From Lineus longissimus (lineage: Eukaryota > Nemertea > Pilidiophora > Heteronemertea > Lineidae): DNA of 64,000 nt. The DNA is taken from contig NC_088313.1 in assembly GCF_910592395.1 (NCBI RefSeq), positions 1,364,501 through 1,428,500 on the forward strand. The letters are read 5' to 3'. The notes under the pieces were generated by a model. That model was not told the origin of the DNA, did not search any database, and was given only the letters and a program-made list of their open reading frames with translations. The translations under genes and the position numbers were made by a program. The number at the start of each line of letters is the position of its first letter. The stretch's first letter is position 1. Positions 61,220-64,000 of this stretch are shown in pieces.

Positions 61220-64000
61220 GCAGACCAGGCTCATGTAGGGTGTGGGCCCCGGTTGATCATCACTATGAATAATAAATATAGATAATAGGTTATTCATGAC
61301 ACGAAAACCATCTTCGGTTGCCATTTTTGTCATTCTCACATCAAATTCCTACTTTGTACTTCTAACATTATGGCAAGAAAAGTGGTCAGGTGAAATTGAT
61401 GGAATGTTTTGAACGCCGTGGCCGCAAATTCAAAGTCAGGTAGAGGTCAGAAAGTGGCCACTTACGTCCGAAGCAACTCTGTTTTCTCGTCGAATTCATC
61501 AAAGCATCGTTCTCTTGAAGCCCCTGAAGTTTTATTCAGTTGCTAATATGACGGATGTCATCATCTCACGTCCTCTCACGTCTATTAAATATAATTCATC
61601 GGAGATAGCGAGAAATCGTACAACGTTTCGATAGGAATTTGTCACCACGGAATGATAGTGCACTGCCTTCGTACATTTGTTTGGCTTCTGTCTAGTTAGA
61701 AAACATCGATTTGACGATCTCGAAATTATCTCTTGGGTAGTGTTGTAAACGGATTTTATTCTACTTCGAAAAATGTCTCTTGAATCATAAAACTGCAAGG
61801 ATAAGGCAACAGATGACGTCATATCAGCGGCTGCCAATCATATTTCTGGTCACTTCATTAGCCAAATCTGCTATGTAACAATCAAACAAATGTGGGCTGA
61901 TATTCTTGTGGCTAAATGACGAATGCTTAATTTTTTTGTTTTGTGACATCATTTGCTAGGATCAACCAGTCTGGCAGAGGTCCATGCCGCTTTAAGAAAA
62001 TACTCTCCAGTTCTAATATCCGAGTTACACAAAAATGTCCCTATTAATTAATTAATTGTGTTTATAAACTACAATTCACTAATGAAAGAAAGACATTAGT
62101 GGCGTTGGGAATTCCAGTTGCGCCATTATTGCGTTAATAACATTGTGTATGTCGGCAATAAAAGATCTATAATATTTCATAATTAGAATCCTGTGAGCAT
62201 TTGGCTCCTTAAGAGTTTCGCATTGCCTACCTGTGGGGGTTATCCATTGTTTGTGACAGGTCTCGATTAGGGCTCTAATTACCCTCGACCCCCAGGGACG
62301 CTGAGTCCATTTACTACCTCGTTAATTCATCATAAAATATAATATTTGTCTTCTTGTTCGGTGGGAAAGCGTCGCAAGATTGCGCTAACTAAAGGTACCG
62401 TTCGTCAGACAGCGGTTTGTTATTTTGAAGTTGAATTTGACTTCGAAATCTTTTTGCCCAAAATGTTCTCTTGCTTTCGATTCTACCATAACTCAGATAC
62501 AGATTTTGGCTAATCAATTCCTTATGAGTTCTCCATACGTTTATCCGCATAAAGAGTTATTAATCTCTATAAAGGCATGGATGATTTGATTTCGATAATG
62601 ATAATTTAATTTGCATAAGATGGAGGGTGCGCTGTGAACGAGCTATGAATTAATTTGATAACTCGGTTTTTGGTGTATCAAGGAAATAAGGCTATTAAGA
62701 CAATCGCAGGATTCTCGTTGAGCGGGATTGGTTTTGACTGGTCTTATTTTTTAGCCGTTTTGCCTCTCTATAAATGCTTCCCGAAATTGGTGGCTTGCAT
62801 TGGAACTAACTTTTTCCCCCTTGTCCGTCATTAAAGGCATTCAAGTGTGTTGGTCAACCATGACTATCTCCTTTGTCCCTCCACCATAAGGCCTAGTTTC
62901 CCCTTATGACATCACTATTTCGGACACTCAGCGCCCCATTTCTGGAAAGGTGTATCGGGCAGCTTGAATGTTTTTTTATCATCAAGATGCATGAAAATGT
63001 ATAGAAAAAAGAATAACTATACATACTTTCCACTATCTCATAATCTAATACATGTACTGTAAACACTAGCGTGGGCAACAACAAATAAATATACAGAAAA
63101 AAGCATAACATGTTCTTCCCACTCACTCTTCAACAAATACAATCCAGATCTACAATTAAGGTACAGTTCCTTCCAATTCTCGCATATCAGTCTACTTACA
63201 CTAGCCGGCAAGGGCATCAACAACTACATGTAGATCCACAGGAAAAAAACATTTAACAGTTGCTTTCCACTCTCTCTCAAATTTATCTAAACACACTTCC
63301 AATTCCTCAGGGAATCGGTCACACCAAGCAAAACTCGGAACCCTGTCCCATTGAAATCAAATACCCTTGTACACTCCCTCCCAATGGGACCCCATTACTG
63401 TTATAACCCTTATTAATAAAGCTGCATCAATACAAAAACGACCTATTATTATGAAGGATAATTTATTTGTTTACTTCCTGCGAATATCCCCTCTTGCATA
63501 ATAGGGTACAGTTTCCCTTTTTGTTATTTTGCCCGAGGGTGTAACCTTGAGATAGGGGTGCCTTCTGGTCCTAACTTCCTTCCATTACGAGCTTTGTAGC
63601 CAAGGAAAATTACCTTTTGTTGCAAAATATGAGGAGAAAGGGACATCCTTTCTCGGGCATCTGCTGTCCCTGTCGATAAGGGTTCATTTCGATCTGAATA
63701 GGGCAGAGCTTGGGTGCCTATCAGGATTAAAATCGACATTAAATCCTCGAAAAGTTAGGTTGGAATGGTCTCAAACAGGGGCTCAGAGATAACAATATGG
63801 TAAAGAAGCGAATGAGAAAAGGGAGCAAAATAGTAAAGATGAACCAGGGGAAGTGATATCATATTACTGTTTCTGTCTTGCTCGTCACCTGGCTTGGTTA
63901 GAGAAAGTAGGAAGAGGGGTCAAGGGATTTCAAATACTTAGCAGTAATAGCACCCGAGTGGTAAATATTGGAACACTCCAGACAAATCAAGATATTTCTT
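61220..64000. other. Gene-poor DNA to the window end
   Basis: No convincing gene or RNA. A TTAATTAATTAATTG run lies near 62044. Short open frames are unrecognised. Confidence 0.45.

Overview
This is animal nuclear DNA. It has spliced genes with GT-AG introns, long non-coding stretches, minisatellites and a GAT/ATC-type microsatellite, and it lacks operon structure or bacterial gene density. The two recognisable genes, frequent ACATGTAC-type motifs and small fold-back elements suggest a marine invertebrate bilaterian such as a cephalochordate, hemichordate, echinoderm or lophotrochozoan. I cannot narrow this further from the sequence.

Only two genes are well supported. (1) At 365-1879 (+) is a two-exon galactose-3-O-sulfotransferase (GAL3ST family), a Golgi type II membrane enzyme. 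Its first exon encodes the membrane anchor. The 416-codon open frame that starts at 629 has a false N-terminus made of intron sequence. (2) At 13709-24560 (-) is an HMX/NKX5 homeobox transcription-factor gene of two coding exons separated by an intron of about 9.9 kb. Exon 1 carries an eh1-type repressor motif. Exon 2 carries a complete homeodomain and the HMX-specific tail that follows it. A splice acceptor 26 bases before the start codon suggests a further 5' exon. CCAAT boxes in the right orientation near 24.93-25.12 kb suggest the promoter.

Layout: 1-1.9 kb sulfotransferase; 1.9-13.7 kb intergenic, with a 53-codon frame resembling another type II anchor (5031), several inverted repeats, a degenerate 35-bp tandem repeat and a nearly loopless 35-bp palindrome (10896); 13.7-24.6 kb HMX, whose intron holds a 109-bp higher-order minisatellite, a possible LINE tail, a perfect Maf-type palindrome and TAAT-rich patches; 24.6-25.1 kb likely HMX promoter; 25.1-64 kb gene-poor DNA with a homeodomain-site-rich patch near 29.9 kb, a 100-bp ATC microsatellite, a local duplication, a hAT-MITE-like fold-back (57942), an E-box/CCAAT palindrome cluster (60110) and a weak possible retroelement fragment (about 61.0-61.2 kb).

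The two genes have no evident functional link. The large non-coding territory around HMX is what one expects for a developmental regulator with distant enhancers. I found no clearly new biological system. The most interesting items are structured DNA elements, and all of them need comparative data.
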